64,000 nucleotides of DNA, from positions 1,116,001 through 1,180,000 of the forward strand of contig NZ_JAUFQG010000004.1 in NCBI RefSeq assembly GCF_030409605.1, read 5' to 3'. The notes under the pieces were generated by a model. It did no database searches and was not told the DNA's origin. It saw only the letters and a program-made list of their open reading frames with translations. This DNA comes from Simiduia curdlanivorans (GTDB lineage Bacteria; Pseudomonadota; Gammaproteobacteria; Pseudomonadales; Cellvibrionaceae). This document shows, piece by piece, positions 45,001 to 53,556 of this stretch (its first letter is position 1; every line of letters begins with the position of its first letter). Position numbers and translations under genes: made by a program.

Positions 45001-45855
45001 GGTTATGCTGTCGCCGTCTTCATTGAGAATGGCGACATAAAAATTACGCGCATAGAATAATTGGGATAAAATTTTGTGAATTTTTGGGTATAGATTATCT
45101 ACCTCACTTTCCGTATGGGAGAGTTGTGAAATTGAGTAGAGAGCAGCCTGTAGTTTTCGGTCGGCATCTTTAGTGGATAGTGTTTTTTTGAGTTCAATGT
45201 TTCTTTTTTTTAGTGTTTTTGTTCTCTCTTCAACTTGCCGTTCGAGTTGTTCGCGGCGCTCAAATCTATCCATCGCGGTGGCAATGTGTTGAGCAAGAAA
45301 ACTGAGTATTTCTTTATCACTTTCGGTAAATTGGTTTTCTCGCTGGTAACTCTGTACAACAATGGCGCCTCTTTGACCGGTGGTGCGTTTCAGTGGAACA
45401 CCAATAAGGCATTGGGGCATGACACCCACTAACGCTAAGCGGTGCTGGCGAATGAGCTGTTCGAAGGCTTGCTCACCTTGTAAAAATACCGTGGTGTCGT
45501 GCTTGATCAAATAGGCGCTTAAACTGCTGTCGAGTTCACTGAATGGCACCTCGATGACCTCGCCTGGCTGGGCTGGGTCCATGGTATCAACGTAGTAAGG
45601 GAACTGAATCGTGCCGCGTTTGGTGTTTTCCAGCGATATATAGAAGTTTGCCGCATACATCAGTCTTGACGTGACCTGATGAGCGCTGGCGTAAAGTGCG
45701 TCTAGCGAGGTGGACTTAAAGGATAAATCAGCAATTTCAAACAGGGCTTTCTGTACCTCAATGGCATTTTCTCGCGCTTCGAGTTGGGCTTCGAGGAAAG
45801 CGACGCGCTGTGCCAGTATTTGGCTGTCTTGTTGGCCGATCATTTGCTTCGTCAT
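42046..45855 (-). CDS. Four-GAF GGDEF-EAL protein
   Basis: About 1269 aa, cytoplasmic. Four tandem GAF domains, each introduced by a helical segment and the recurring pattern LQ-x-ALF-x-I-x-x-(L/I)-x-x-(T/S), with YAxNF(F/Y)(V/I) further on. They arose by repeated duplication of a unit of about 190-200 residues. GGDEF (RPQD I-site, intact GGDEF) and EAL (FEALARW, DDFGTG, LKVDRCF) follow. The GAFs may bind a nucleotide or small ligand. The start at ATG 45855 is preferred; a GTG at 45891 is possible. Confidence 0.9.
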   Translation of the reverse strand: MTKQMIGQQDSQILAQRVAFLEAQLEARENAIEVQKALFEIADLSFKSTSLDALYASAHQVTSRLMYAANFYISLENTKRGTIQFPYYVDTMDPAQPGEVIEVPFSELDSSLSAYLIKHDTTVFLQGEQAFEQLIRQHRLALVGVMPQCLIGVPLKRTTGQRGAIVVQSYQRENQFTESDKEILSFLAQHIATAMDRFERREQLERQVEERTKTLKKRNIELKKTLSTKDADRKLQAALYSISQLSHTESEVDNLYPKIHKILSQLFYARNFYVAILNEDGDSITFPYFADHKDITTRSRKLSNGATEYILHTRAPQLINKARLEKLIANGELEIAGSRPFSWIGAPIVIGETAYGVIAAQSYDETREFNEHDLELLSFVADQLAEAIKRQKDSDALLLANITLEARVNQRTWELSEINNKLEGEVEERKRAEELQKTLFTIDELTQTTSDLHLLYREIHQLVARFIHAKNFFVAEYNKLSNKLYFPYYADDDDQLCDFTETTEDDTIPHMPFKHIEKTLTAYVIRTGEALLATREVRHELEAKGEIGLVGKEPEVWMGVPLIYDEHVAGVIVVQTYDKTDRFGQKELDLLQFVSSHVTTALQKKFYRESLEARVEERTLELADLNKSLQDEIKERQRAEHLQTALFRIADISASTSDMSNFYKHIHDAIGQLMYAKYFFIALPDIHDPDILTFPYYIDISDKDPAPRPMGNHLTEHVMKSGQPLLLNPSNVEEITSRINIKGQMPVSWLGVPLQLDNEVLGALVVQTYDTAFVLGKNEEELLTYVSHHVATALDRKRARDQLEQRVDQRTQELRQANISLERQIEIRREIEKKLEFDAFHDVLTKLPNRMLFMDRLAQLIGKGNREDKFQFAVLFLDLDRFKVINDSLGHLAGDKLLQQVGVRLTKLVRPQDTVARLGGDEFCLLLDDVQGLNFAELVAKRICEDLTKPFVVLGNEVFTSTSIGVAYSALGYERAEDMLRDADAAMYQAKLLGKRQYAVFDQSMHTKAMNTLKLETELRNAINNNEIDVFYQPIMRLGTTELDGFEALARWQHPNQGLIPPSDFIPLAEESGLIIDLDIAMCLKACIQVSQWHKKYQCSVSISVNLSSKHFSRSDLVDRIKNVLQISGIDPALLKLEITESALMENVIAAQKILGDLKQLGVFLAMDDFGTGYSSLSYLHRFPLDVLKVDRCFIDEVDVKNENRAIVTTIVTLADALGMTSVAEGIETQAQLAVITELGCDLGQGYLFARPMNHQDAENYIAEISPTA

Positions 45856-46042
45856 GCACTCTGAACTGTGATTTCTAAGGTTCCGTGGCACCCCGCTGGT
45901 CGCAAGTCAGGGTGAGCTTGCTTAAACTATAGCTGGCTGGCGAATAAAGTGGCTAGTTGTGTGGGTGAATAGGGGTGATTGTCACGTTTTCGGCCTTAAT
46001 GGCCGGCATTGCAACATAAATCTTAGCTAGAAGGGTCTCGCT

Positions 46043-46504
46043 ATGCCGGTACATGTCAACAATCGCCATCACTTGGCCGCCTTCTCGGCCTTGAAGTACG
46101 CGTGGATTGAGCGCTTTTTTAGCATCGAGGCGTCAGATCGTAAAATGCTGGAGCGTCCGGCCTGGATTATTGAGCAGGGTGGTTATGTGTTAACCCTCAC
46201 CTCGGGTGATGAGGTGGTGGGTTGTTGCGCGCTGCTAAAGGGCGACGGGCAACATTTTGAACTGGCGAAAATGGCTGTCACACCAGCCTATCAAGGGCGG
46301 GGCTTAAGCCACCTGCTAATGGAGGCGGCTATCGCGCAGGCAAAAGCTGTCGATGCACAGGCCTTAGATTTGCTAACGAGCTCGACCTTGACCCGTGCCA
46401 TTGGGCTTTACCAACGCTATGGCTTCATTACGCTACCAGCCAAGTGCCATCCAGATTACTCCCGTTGCGATGTGGTGATGCAACTGGATTTGCTGAACCA
46501 CTGA
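46043..46504 (+). CDS. GNAT-family N-acetyltransferase
   Basis: A 153-aa single-domain GNAT protein. The acetyl-CoA-binding motif A reads AVTPAYQGRGLSHLLMEAAI (about residues 85-105; Q-x-x-G-R-G), followed by motif B near YQRYGF. AAGGG lies about 8 nt before the ATG. The substrate is unknown; neighbours (c-di-GMP protein, DoxX) give no clue. Confidence 0.85.
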   Translation: MPVHVNNRHHLAAFSALKYAWIERFFSIEASDRKMLERPAWIIEQGGYVLTLTSGDEVVGCCALLKGDGQHFELAKMAVTPAYQGRGLSHLLMEAAIAQAKAVDAQALDLLTSSTLTRAIGLYQRYGFITLPAKCHPDYSRCDVVMQLDLLNH

Positions 46505-46599
46505 TGGCTGTCAAATGTTAGTAGCAGTTCACCTAGACAATATCGAATAGGGTTTTCATCAAATACCGGCCGTTTTTTCTTGTTTACCCAGTTGGCGCT

Positions 46600-47214
46600 C
46601 TAGTGGTTGCAGTTGACAGAGTGTTTGAGGCCGACATAGTGATCGAGGCTGACGTAGCGGCCGCCGCCCATGACCAGTAACGCTAAGCACAAAATAAGAT
46701 AAGTGATAGAAAACTCGATACCATTATTTAATATCACAAAGTTGCCGCTTTCCGTTAGCCACTCATAATTGCCGTGGGTTTGTAAAATTTCGCGCGCGCG
46801 CTCAAGTTTTTCCGATGCGGTATGTACCGAGGCGTTGGCAAAGGGTGCGCTAGCATCGGCAATGGCCTGCCAGCCGTTTTGCCAATGCACGGTAAACGCC
46901 GCCACCAGCATGGTGATCGCGAGCGGTATGCTGATTAAACGGGTGCCAAAGCCCAGCAGTAGTAATATCGCACCCAGCGCTTCGGTCGCGCTTGCTAGCG
47001 CCGCCATCAACCAAGGCAAGGGCAGCCCTAAGCCCCAATCAGCATTGCCGAACCAGGCCACGGTGCTGTCAAAGTTATTGAGCTTACTGGTGCCGGCCAT
47101 CCAAAACACCGGCACTAGGTAGAGCCGAATAGCCAGTGCAGGAATGCCATCTAAGTGGATAAAAGTTCGGCCTAACTGCAAGTAGTATCGATAAAATGAT
47201 GAAAGCACCAGCAA
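46600..47214 (-). CDS. DoxX-family membrane protein
   Basis: A 204-aa protein with four membrane segments of the DoxX/terminal quinol oxidase-related family (RLYLVPVFWMAGTSKLNN entry, LALVATEALGAILLLLGF-like second helix, TRLISIPLAITMLVAAF). DoxX proteins often accompany ECF sigma factors and redox-stress genes, and here the divergent neighbour is such a sigma factor. The about 40-aa insert between the third and fourth helices is rich in charged residues. No specific function can be claimed. Confidence 0.8.
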   Translation of the reverse strand: MLVLSSFYRYYLQLGRTFIHLDGIPALAIRLYLVPVFWMAGTSKLNNFDSTVAWFGNADWGLGLPLPWLMAALASATEALGAILLLLGFGTRLISIPLAITMLVAAFTVHWQNGWQAIADASAPFANASVHTASEKLERAREILQTHGNYEWLTESGNFVILNNGIEFSITYLILCLALLVMGGGRYVSLDHYVGLKHSVNCNH

Positions 47215-47366
47215 ATCCCCAAAAATTTATAAAAATGTGAATTTTTTGCAAGCCATTGCGTATTAGCTTAGGTCTATGGATGTACGTGGCCTGCCGCTGT
47301 TACAGGGGTGGGTGTATTTATGGTTAAATGCGCTCGGCTCAATGGCTTGAGCGCAGAGGTTTAAGA

Positions 47367-47972
47367 ATGGCAATGGAACCTGATTTAACGTTATTGCGCG
47401 CCCAAGATCACGGCGCGTTTACCCAGTTGGTGCAGCAATATCATCCACAATTGCTGGTAGTTGCGCGCGCAATAGTGCGCAATGCGCAGGCCGAGGAAGC
47501 GGTGCAGGAGGCGTGGGTGTCGATATTTCGGGCGCTGCCAAAATTTGAAGGTCGCTCAACCCTGAAAACTTGGATGTATACCATTGTCAGTAACGCGGCC
47601 AAAGGCAAGTTACGCAAAGAGGGGCGGGAGATTACCGTTGAAGACGTGGGTGGCGTGGTGGGCGACTATCTCTCCGAGGACCGCTTTCAAAGCGACGGTC
47701 ATTGGGCAAGCGGCCCGTCGAGTTGGCATATGGAATCACCTGATCGGATCTTAGAAGAACAGCAATTGAAACAGTGTATCGAAAAAAATCTCGCCCTATT
47801 GCCAGAATCGCAGCGCGCAGTATTCCTGTTGCGCGATGTGGAGCAGGAGCCGCTAGAGGTCATTTGTAACATGCTGGAGCTGTCTAACTCTAATGTGCGT
47901 GTTTTGTTGCACCGGGCGCGAGTCAGCCTTTTGTCTGTGATTGACCACTATCAGGAAACCGGCAAATGTTAA
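47367..47972 (+). CDS. ECF sigma factor (sigma-70 family)
   Basis: About 201 aa. Region 2 (RAIVRNAQAEEAVQEAWVSIF; about 35-60) and region 4 (LPESQRAVFLLRDVEQEPLE then LSNSNVRVLLHRAR) are clear. ATG 47367 has AGAGG at 6-7 nt; an ATG at 47328 adds 13 untypical residues. Its 3' end overlaps a zinc-finger anti-sigma gene by 7 bp and its promoter region faces DoxX, so the three probably form one stress-response unit. A hairpin (GCTCAA/TTGAGC, 47337-47352) lies just upstream of the ribosome binding site. Confidence 0.9.
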   Translation: MAMEPDLTLLRAQDHGAFTQLVQQYHPQLLVVARAIVRNAQAEEAVQEAWVSIFRALPKFEGRSTLKTWMYTIVSNAAKGKLRKEGREITVEDVGGVVGDYLSEDRFQSDGHWASGPSSWHMESPDRILEEQQLKQCIEKNLALLPESQRAVFLLRDVEQEPLEVICNMLELSNSNVRVLLHRARVSLLSVIDHYQETGKC

Positions 47973-48220
47973 CCTGTAAAAAAATTGTCGAGCAGTCGAG
48001 CGAGTATAGAGAGGGCAATATGACTCTATCGCAGCGCCTGAGTTTTAAGCTGCATTTGTATATGTGTTTGCGCTGCCGTCGTTATCTTAAACATTTTGAA
48101 ACCACTATTGCTGTCGCATCTCAGTGCGCTAAAAAGTCGCTACCGGAAGTTGACGCGCAACAGATATCCAATCAATGCAAGCAGCAGAGCCGTTCGGCCG
48201 AAGGGCATAAAAAGGACTAA
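47966..48220 (+). CDS. Zinc-finger anti-sigma factor-like protein
   Basis: An 84-aa protein with the H-x3-C-x2-C core (HLYMCLRC, about residues 28-35) of zf-HC2 anti-sigma domains and a preceding Cys (LTCKKI). It has no membrane segment, so it would be a soluble ZAS-type anti-sigma factor, able to respond to thiol oxidation or zinc loss. Its start overlaps the stop of the ECF sigma gene (ATGTTAA). Confidence 0.8.
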   Translation: MLTCKKIVEQSSEYREGNMTLSQRLSFKLHLYMCLRCRRYLKHFETTIAVASQCAKKSLPEVDAQQISNQCKQQSRSAEGHKKD

Positions 48221-48227
48221 TGCTTGC

Positions 48228-49865
48228 CTAGGTCAGCGCTAGATCCTCGGGCGAGGCTGGCTCTCTAAGCAGGTAGCCCTGTACCGCTTGACAGTCTAGC
48301 TGCTGTGCCACTTCCAATTGCAGCGGATTCTCAATTCCCGTCATCACTACTTCCACGCCCAAACTATGCAGGTAGCTGGTTAAACCTTTCAATTGTTTAG
48401 TGGCTTTTTCGTCGGGCAGTTTTTTCGCAAAGCGGCGATCAATTTTAATTTGGTCAAAGGGTAAATCTTGTAATTGGTAGAGGCAGGTTAAGCCTGAGCC
48501 AAAATCATCGAGGGTTAATTTAACCCCTAGTTTGTGTAGTGCATTTAAACGCGTTAGCGCGTCGTCGGTTTGCAGTGCAGCTTCCGTAATTTCTAGGTGA
48601 AGTTGGCTAGGGGTAAGTTTCGATTCTTGTAAAATATCTCGCACCAGTGCAATCAAATAGTGTTCTTGAAATTGCCGAGCGGACAAATTGACATTGACAC
48701 ATTTTAAGCTTGCCCCCTGACTTTGCCAGCGCAGAAACTGCTTTACCGATTCGCGCAATACCCAATTACCTATGGGACGCATGGTGCCCGTCGCCTCGGC
48801 AGCGTCGAGAAATAAGCCGGGCAATAACAGGCCCTGGCTTGGGTGCTGCCAGCGAATTAGCGCCTCGGCGCTGATAATTGCGCCCGTCTCGCTGCATAAA
48901 AGTGGCTGGTAGTGCAAAACGAATTGCCCATCCTGTACGGCTAGTTGTAATTCCTTGGCAATCTTTTGTCTTGAGGTAGCCGCTTGTTGCAGGGCCGGGG
49001 TAAACAGCAAGCTTTGGCCTCTGCCTTTCTTCTTTGCTTGTAACAATACGGTTTCGGCTTGTTTTGTGTGTAGCGCGGGTGAGTCGGCGTCGAGCGGATA
49101 AAGTGCGGCGCCTGTTGCGATACTGATGCCGCGCTGCAAGTTCGGCATGGCTTTGCCTAGCTCCAGTTGTAATTTCTCCGTGACTTGTGTGAACGCTGTA
49201 ATGGCCGCGGCTTTATCCTTTAAGTCTGGCATGAGCAGGGCAAAGCGTCCCTGTCCTAGGCTCGCCAAGGTGTCTTGGGCGCGAAACAGATTGCGCATGC
49301 GGTTGGCAACATCGAGCACGATTTGCTCGTAGGCCTGCACGCCCAGTTGCTCGCGCAGAGATTCTGCTTGATCCGGCTCGAACAGAATCAGCGCCACAAT
49401 ATGTTGCGAGCGCTTGGCACGCAGTTGCGCCTGGCCGAGGCGATCGTTGAGTAAGGCCTGATTGGGCAGTTGGGTGTGTAAATCGAAGTAGGCCATTCGG
49501 TGTAGTTTGACGTCGGCCAGCTTGCGCTCGCTAATATCGCTGAAACTCACGAGAAGGCTCGGCCCGCGGGTGGTCTGTAGCTGCTTTATTTGAACCGCCG
49601 CCTGGAAGCTTTTACCCGGCTGTTGGTACTGCAACTCGCCCTCCCACCAACCTTTGCGCTTAATGGCATCGTTGATCGAGTTGAGCATTGCCGCACCCTG
49701 AATTGCCTCGTTTAACAGCGGACAACCCTTGCCCTTGAGGTGTACTTCATCCAGCCCGGTGAGCGCGCAATAGCTCTGGTTGGCATGCGTTAGAGCGAGC
49801 TTTTGGTCGAGTAAGCATTGGGGCTGCCGAGATTGGTAAAAAGCCGCTTCTAGCGATGGCTGCAC
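48228..49865 (-). CDS. PAS-(degenerate GGDEF)-EAL phosphodiesterase
   Basis: About 545 aa. The start is GTG 49865 with AAGGAG 7 nt upstream; the longer frame to 49976 has no support. PAS domain (about 1-110), GGDEF-like domain in which the signature reads LGQGRF, so it is not a cyclase, and an EAL domain with EALIRW, NVNLSARQF, DDFGSG and DQIKIDR all intact. It probably degrades c-di-GMP, with the degenerate domain as a GTP-binding regulator. It converges with the anti-sigma gene 7 bp away. Confidence 0.88.
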   Translation of the reverse strand: MQPSLEAAFYQSRQPQCLLDQKLALTHANQSYCALTGLDEVHLKGKGCPLLNEAIQGAAMLNSINDAIKRKGWWEGELQYQQPGKSFQAAVQIKQLQTTRGPSLLVSFSDISERKLADVKLHRMAYFDLHTQLPNQALLNDRLGQAQLRAKRSQHIVALILFEPDQAESLREQLGVQAYEQIVLDVANRMRNLFRAQDTLASLGQGRFALLMPDLKDKAAAITAFTQVTEKLQLELGKAMPNLQRGISIATGAALYPLDADSPALHTKQAETVLLQAKKKGRGQSLLFTPALQQAATSRQKIAKELQLAVQDGQFVLHYQPLLCSETGAIISAEALIRWQHPSQGLLLPGLFLDAAEATGTMRPIGNWVLRESVKQFLRWQSQGASLKCVNVNLSARQFQEHYLIALVRDILQESKLTPSQLHLEITEAALQTDDALTRLNALHKLGVKLTLDDFGSGLTCLYQLQDLPFDQIKIDRRFAKKLPDEKATKQLKGLTSYLHSLGVEVVMTGIENPLQLEVAQQLDCQAVQGYLLREPASPEDLALT

Positions 49866-50004
49866 AGAGAATCTCCTTATAATGTCCACTTCATAGTATA
49901 GGCTGTAAGGGCAATGAGCCAAATACTGATGCGGTGATTGAAAAGCGCGCGGCGTTTGCGGTAACGTGCGCGCCATTAACCCTGATACTTAAGGAAGGCC
50001 AGCT

Positions 50005-51669
50005 ATGGCGCAATACGTTTTTACCATGAATCGTTTGGGCAAGATCGTGCCCCCGAAGCGCGAAATTCTCAAAGATATCTCCCTATCCTTTTTCCCCGGC
50101 GCCAAAATTGGCGTGTTGGGCTTGAATGGCTCGGGTAAATCCACGCTATTGCGCATCATGGCCGGTGTCGATCAAGACTTTAATGGCGAAGCCCGGCCCA
50201 TGCCGGGTATTAAGGTTGGTTATTTAGAGCAGGAGCCGCAGCTGGATGAGTCGAAAGACGTGCGCGGTAACGTTGAAGACGGCATGCGCGAAGCCGTTGA
50301 CGCCCTAAAGGGCCTGGAAGACGTGTACGCCGCCTACGCCGAGCCCGATGCCGACTTCGATGCCCTAGCCAAAAAGCAGGGCCAGTACGAAGATATTATT
50401 CAAGCCTGGGACGCCCACAACCTAGATCACACCTTGGAGGTGGCCGCCGATGCTCTGCGCTTGCCGCCTTGGGACGCCGATGTCAGCAAACTATCCGGTG
50501 GTGAAAAACGTCGCGTCGCTTTGTGTCGCCTGTTGTTGTCGCGCCCAGACATGCTGCTGCTCGATGAGCCCACCAACCATTTGGATGCCGAGTCGGTGCA
50601 TTGGCTGGAGCGCTTTTTGTGCGAGTTCGAAGGCACAGTAGTGGCTATCACCCACGATCGCTATTTCCTCGACAATGCCGCTGGCTGGATTTTGGAACTG
50701 GATCGGGGCCATGGCATTCCCTACGAAGGTAACTATTCATCTTGGCTAGAGCAAAAAGATGCGCGTATTGCCCAAGAGCAACGCACCGAAGCCGCGCATC
50801 AAAAAGCCATGAAGTCGGAATTAGAATGGGTTAGACAAAATCCGAAAGGCCGGCAGGCGAAAAGTAAGGCGCGAGTGACACGCTTTGAAGAAATGCAAAG
50901 CCAAGAGTTCCAAAAGCGCAACGAGACCAATGAAATTTACATTCCGCCAGGCGAGCGCTTGGGCGACAAGGTCATAGAGTTCAACGGCGTGACCAAAGCC
51001 TATGGCGATCGCGTACTGATAGATAATTTAAGTTTCAATATTCCGAAGGGTGCTGTGGTTGGCATCATCGGTGGTAACGGTGCCGGTAAGTCGACCCTGT
51101 TTCGCATGATTGCCGGTGACGAAAAACCCGATAGTGGCAGTATCGCCATTGGTGAAAGTGTTAAACTGGCTTTCGTCGAACAGAGTCGACAGAGTTTAAA
51201 AGATTCCGATACCGTGTGGCAGGCCATTTCCGGTGGCCAAGACTTGCTTAAAATTGGTAACTACGAAGTGAGTTCGCGCTCTTATGTGGGGCGCTTTAAT
51301 TTTAAAGGCACCGATCAGCAAAAGCGCGTGGGCGAATTATCGGGTGGTGAGCGTGGTCGTTTGCATTTGGCCAATACGTTGAAGCAAGGCGCTAACGTTT
51401 TGTTACTCGATGAACCGTCCAATGACTTGGATGTGGAAACCTTGCGCGCGCTGGAAGATGCGGTATTGGCCTTTCCTGGTTGCGTGTTAGTTATTTCCCA
51501 TGATCGTTGGTTCCTCGATCGCATCGCCACACATATATTGGCCTATGAGGGCGAATCCGATGTGGTGTTCTTCGAGGGCAACTATACTGAGTACCACGAA
51601 GACTTTGTCAAACGTAAAGGCGCAAATGCAACGCCACAGCGCATGAAATATAAGCGCTTAAAAGCCTAG
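50005..51669 (+). CDS. ettA: ABC-F translational throttle EttA
   Basis: A 554-aa soluble protein with two ABC domains. Walker A motifs GLNGSGKST (39-47) and GGNGAGKST (second domain), signature LSGGEKRR and LSGGERGR, and Walker B LLLDEPTNHLD and LLLDEPSNDLD. The opening MAQYVFTMNRLGK, the tail and the PtIM linker sequence are those of EttA, which binds the ribosomal E site and gates translation in response to ATP/ADP. AAGGA lies upstream of the ATG. Followed by a terminator. Confidence 0.95.
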   Translation: MAQYVFTMNRLGKIVPPKREILKDISLSFFPGAKIGVLGLNGSGKSTLLRIMAGVDQDFNGEARPMPGIKVGYLEQEPQLDESKDVRGNVEDGMREAVDALKGLEDVYAAYAEPDADFDALAKKQGQYEDIIQAWDAHNLDHTLEVAADALRLPPWDADVSKLSGGEKRRVALCRLLLSRPDMLLLDEPTNHLDAESVHWLERFLCEFEGTVVAITHDRYFLDNAAGWILELDRGHGIPYEGNYSSWLEQKDARIAQEQRTEAAHQKAMKSELEWVRQNPKGRQAKSKARVTRFEEMQSQEFQKRNETNEIYIPPGERLGDKVIEFNGVTKAYGDRVLIDNLSFNIPKGAVVGIIGGNGAGKSTLFRMIAGDEKPDSGSIAIGESVKLAFVEQSRQSLKDSDTVWQAISGGQDLLKIGNYEVSSRSYVGRFNFKGTDQQKRVGELSGGERGRLHLANTLKQGANVLLLDEPSNDLDVETLRALEDAVLAFPGCVLVISHDRWFLDRIATHILAYEGESDVVFFEGNYTEYHEDFVKRKGANATPQRMKYKRLKA

Positions 51670-51689
51670 TGTTATTGATGAGTGCTGTT

Positions 51690-51715
51690 GCAAGCAGTTT
51701 TAATTAGCTGCTTGC
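51690..51715 (+). terminator. Terminator after ettA
   Basis: GCAAGCAG and CTGCTTGC form an 8-bp stem with a 10-nt loop, followed after CG by TTTT, 20 bp beyond the ettA stop. Confidence 0.75.
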
Positions 51716-51721
51716 CGTTTT

Positions 51722-51747
51722 CCCAGCGCTAGATTGGCTACGCTGGG
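51722..51747 (+). promoter_or_regulatory. Hairpin in the mgtE leader
   Basis: CCCAGCG and CGCTGGG pair around a 12-nt loop, 62 bp before the proposed mgtE start. It could be a second terminator arm or a leader structure. I see no match to the ykoK/M-box magnesium riboswitch. Confidence 0.4.
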
Positions 51748-51808
51748 CTAGCCTCGCCAAGTGATATTTAATAGATCTAATTTCTCTACAAAGCAGCAGG
51801 AGAACCCT

Positions 51809-53170
51809 TTGGAAGCTACCGAAATCCTCAGTCACGAGCCCTTGATCGATCCGATCCTAAGCGAGCTCGCGGAGGAAAATCCGGTGCTCAGTGAGGCCAC
51901 GCAGGCGGCGATTCTAGAACTGCCAAGTGAAGACGTCGCGCTGTTGCTCGAGTCTTTACCTGGCGAGCCTCGGTTAAAAGTGTGGGCCCTCATCTCCGCC
52001 GAAGAGCGCGGTGATGTTCTCTTCGAAATGCACGATGATGCGCGTCGCCATCTCATTAACGACATGGAGGAGTCAGATTTGCGCTCCATGGCGGCGCGCC
52101 TTTCGCCGCAGGAACTGGTAGAGCTTAACGAACTCATCCCACCTAAGCTTTACTCCCGCCGCTTGAAATTGATGAGTTTAAAAGAGCAGACAGCTGTTAA
52201 TACGGCGATGCGCTTTGAAGACGATCAAGTGGGTCGCAACATTGATTCGGATTTTATTAGCATCAGCGAGGGGCTCACCTCTCAGCAGGTGATGCGCCTG
52301 TTGCGTCAATGGGAGTTTCCCTCGCATACCGACCTTCTCTGCTTGGTCAATGAGGAAGGCTTGTATGCGGGTTCTGTGCAACTAACGGACCTATTCAACG
52401 CCCATCCGCAGCAGCAGATCAAAGATCTGAAAATGGAAGACGATCCGGCTGTGCGCGCCGATATGCACATGGGCGAAATTGCCGACCTGAGTTATCAAAA
52501 CCATCACGCGATGATGCCGGTGGTCGATGAAGCAGATCATTTGCTCGGGCGAATTACCTCGCAAGATATTTTGGGTTGGGTGCAAACCGAAGCCGAAAAT
52601 CAACTGCTGCAACAGGCGGGTTTATCCGAAGATGAGGATATATTTGCGCCGGTAAAACGCTCGGCTAAGCGTCGCGCTGTGTGGTTGGGCATTAACCTGT
52701 GTACCGCGCTACTCGCGTCGTGGACCATTGGTTTATTTGAAGCAACGCTTGAACAAGTGGTGGCGCTGGCGATATTGATGCCTATCGTTGCCAGTATGGG
52801 CGGTATTGCCGGCAGTCAAACCTTAACACTCGCCATTCGCGGTCTAGCGCTGGGTAATTTATCTTCGTCCAACGCCAGAATTATGTTTCGAAAGGAAATA
52901 TTAGTAGGCCTACTTAATGGCATCGTCTGGTCGTTGGTGATCGGCATTATGGCGGGTTTGTGGTTTCGTCAGCCGGCCATTGGTTTCGTTATTGGCGCCG
53001 CAATACTGGTCAATTTAATTTTTGCCGCTATGAGTGGGGTGATTATTCCACTGGTGCTCGACAAATTTAAAATTGATCCAGCGCTATCCGGCGCCGTTAT
53101 TCTTACCACAGTAACCGATGTCATCGGCTTCTTTGCTTTCTTAGGCCTAGGTTCATTATTTTTAGTGTGA
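51809..53170 (+). CDS. mgtE: Magnesium transporter MgtE
   Basis: About 453 aa. N-terminal MgtE_N superhelix (about 30-130), two CBS domains (about 135-255, GLYAGSVQLTDLF and DHLLGRITSQDIL) that sense Mg2+, a connecting helix, and five membrane segments from about 285 with the pore signature PIVASMGGIAGSQT. TTG 51809 is chosen because AGGAG (51798-51802) lies 6 nt upstream; a GTG at 51761 has no ribosome binding site. It imports Mg2+ when cytosolic Mg2+ is low. A CorA homologue is encoded at 57.5-58.4 kb. Confidence 0.93.
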   Translation: MEATEILSHEPLIDPILSELAEENPVLSEATQAAILELPSEDVALLLESLPGEPRLKVWALISAEERGDVLFEMHDDARRHLINDMEESDLRSMAARLSPQELVELNELIPPKLYSRRLKLMSLKEQTAVNTAMRFEDDQVGRNIDSDFISISEGLTSQQVMRLLRQWEFPSHTDLLCLVNEEGLYAGSVQLTDLFNAHPQQQIKDLKMEDDPAVRADMHMGEIADLSYQNHHAMMPVVDEADHLLGRITSQDILGWVQTEAENQLLQQAGLSEDEDIFAPVKRSAKRRAVWLGINLCTALLASWTIGLFEATLEQVVALAILMPIVASMGGIAGSQTLTLAIRGLALGNLSSSNARIMFRKEILVGLLNGIVWSLVIGIMAGLWFRQPAIGFVIGAAILVNLIFAAMSGVIIPLVLDKFKIDPALSGAVILTTVTDVIGFFAFLGLGSLFLV

Positions 53171-53556
53171 TGTTAAACGTTGTGAGCTTGGACGTGATGC
53201 TAAAAATATAACGGCATTGACAACTGGGCCTACCTGCGTCTTTTGTCCACTTGACGTATAACTGCTGGATAGTAATTAAAATCATTCGCGGCTAATGATT
53301 CTAACTGTGCTTGCTTTCGCCTTTATCTTTCCTTCAGTCGGCACTGAGCTTGTTTTATCGCCTGACGCTCTAGACGATCCTTACCCAGCTCGGTTCAGGG
53401 CAGCTCTGCTCGCTCCAGCGTTGGCGTTAATGACGCGGTAGTGGGGCAGATTACCTGTCTTATCGCGGTTAAATGATAAGGTAATTTATGCATTGACCTT
53501 GAGGCTAGCCTAGCTGTCTGCTACTTTTTTTAGTAGTAAATTGCCAAGGCTCTCCT
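53171..53556. other. Intergenic region, promoter side of propeller-GGDEF gene
   Basis: 386 bp without a supported ORF. It has a 7-bp inverted repeat AATCATT/AATGATT (53280-53300, possible weak end of mgtE transcripts) and TTGACG followed 16 bp later by an AT-rich hexamer near 53254-53281 as a loose promoter candidate. I looked for a GEMM c-di-GMP riboswitch and found none. Confidence 0.5.

Noticed and set aside
51722..51808. Mg2+-sensing M-box riboswitch in the mgtE leader
   Set aside because: Only about 140 bp separate ettA and mgtE and one short hairpin is seen; the M-box needs a much larger conserved fold.
53171..53556. Possible c-di-GMP (GEMM) riboswitch before a GGDEF gene
   Set aside because: No conserved GEMM core sequence or matching two-stem layout could be found by eye.
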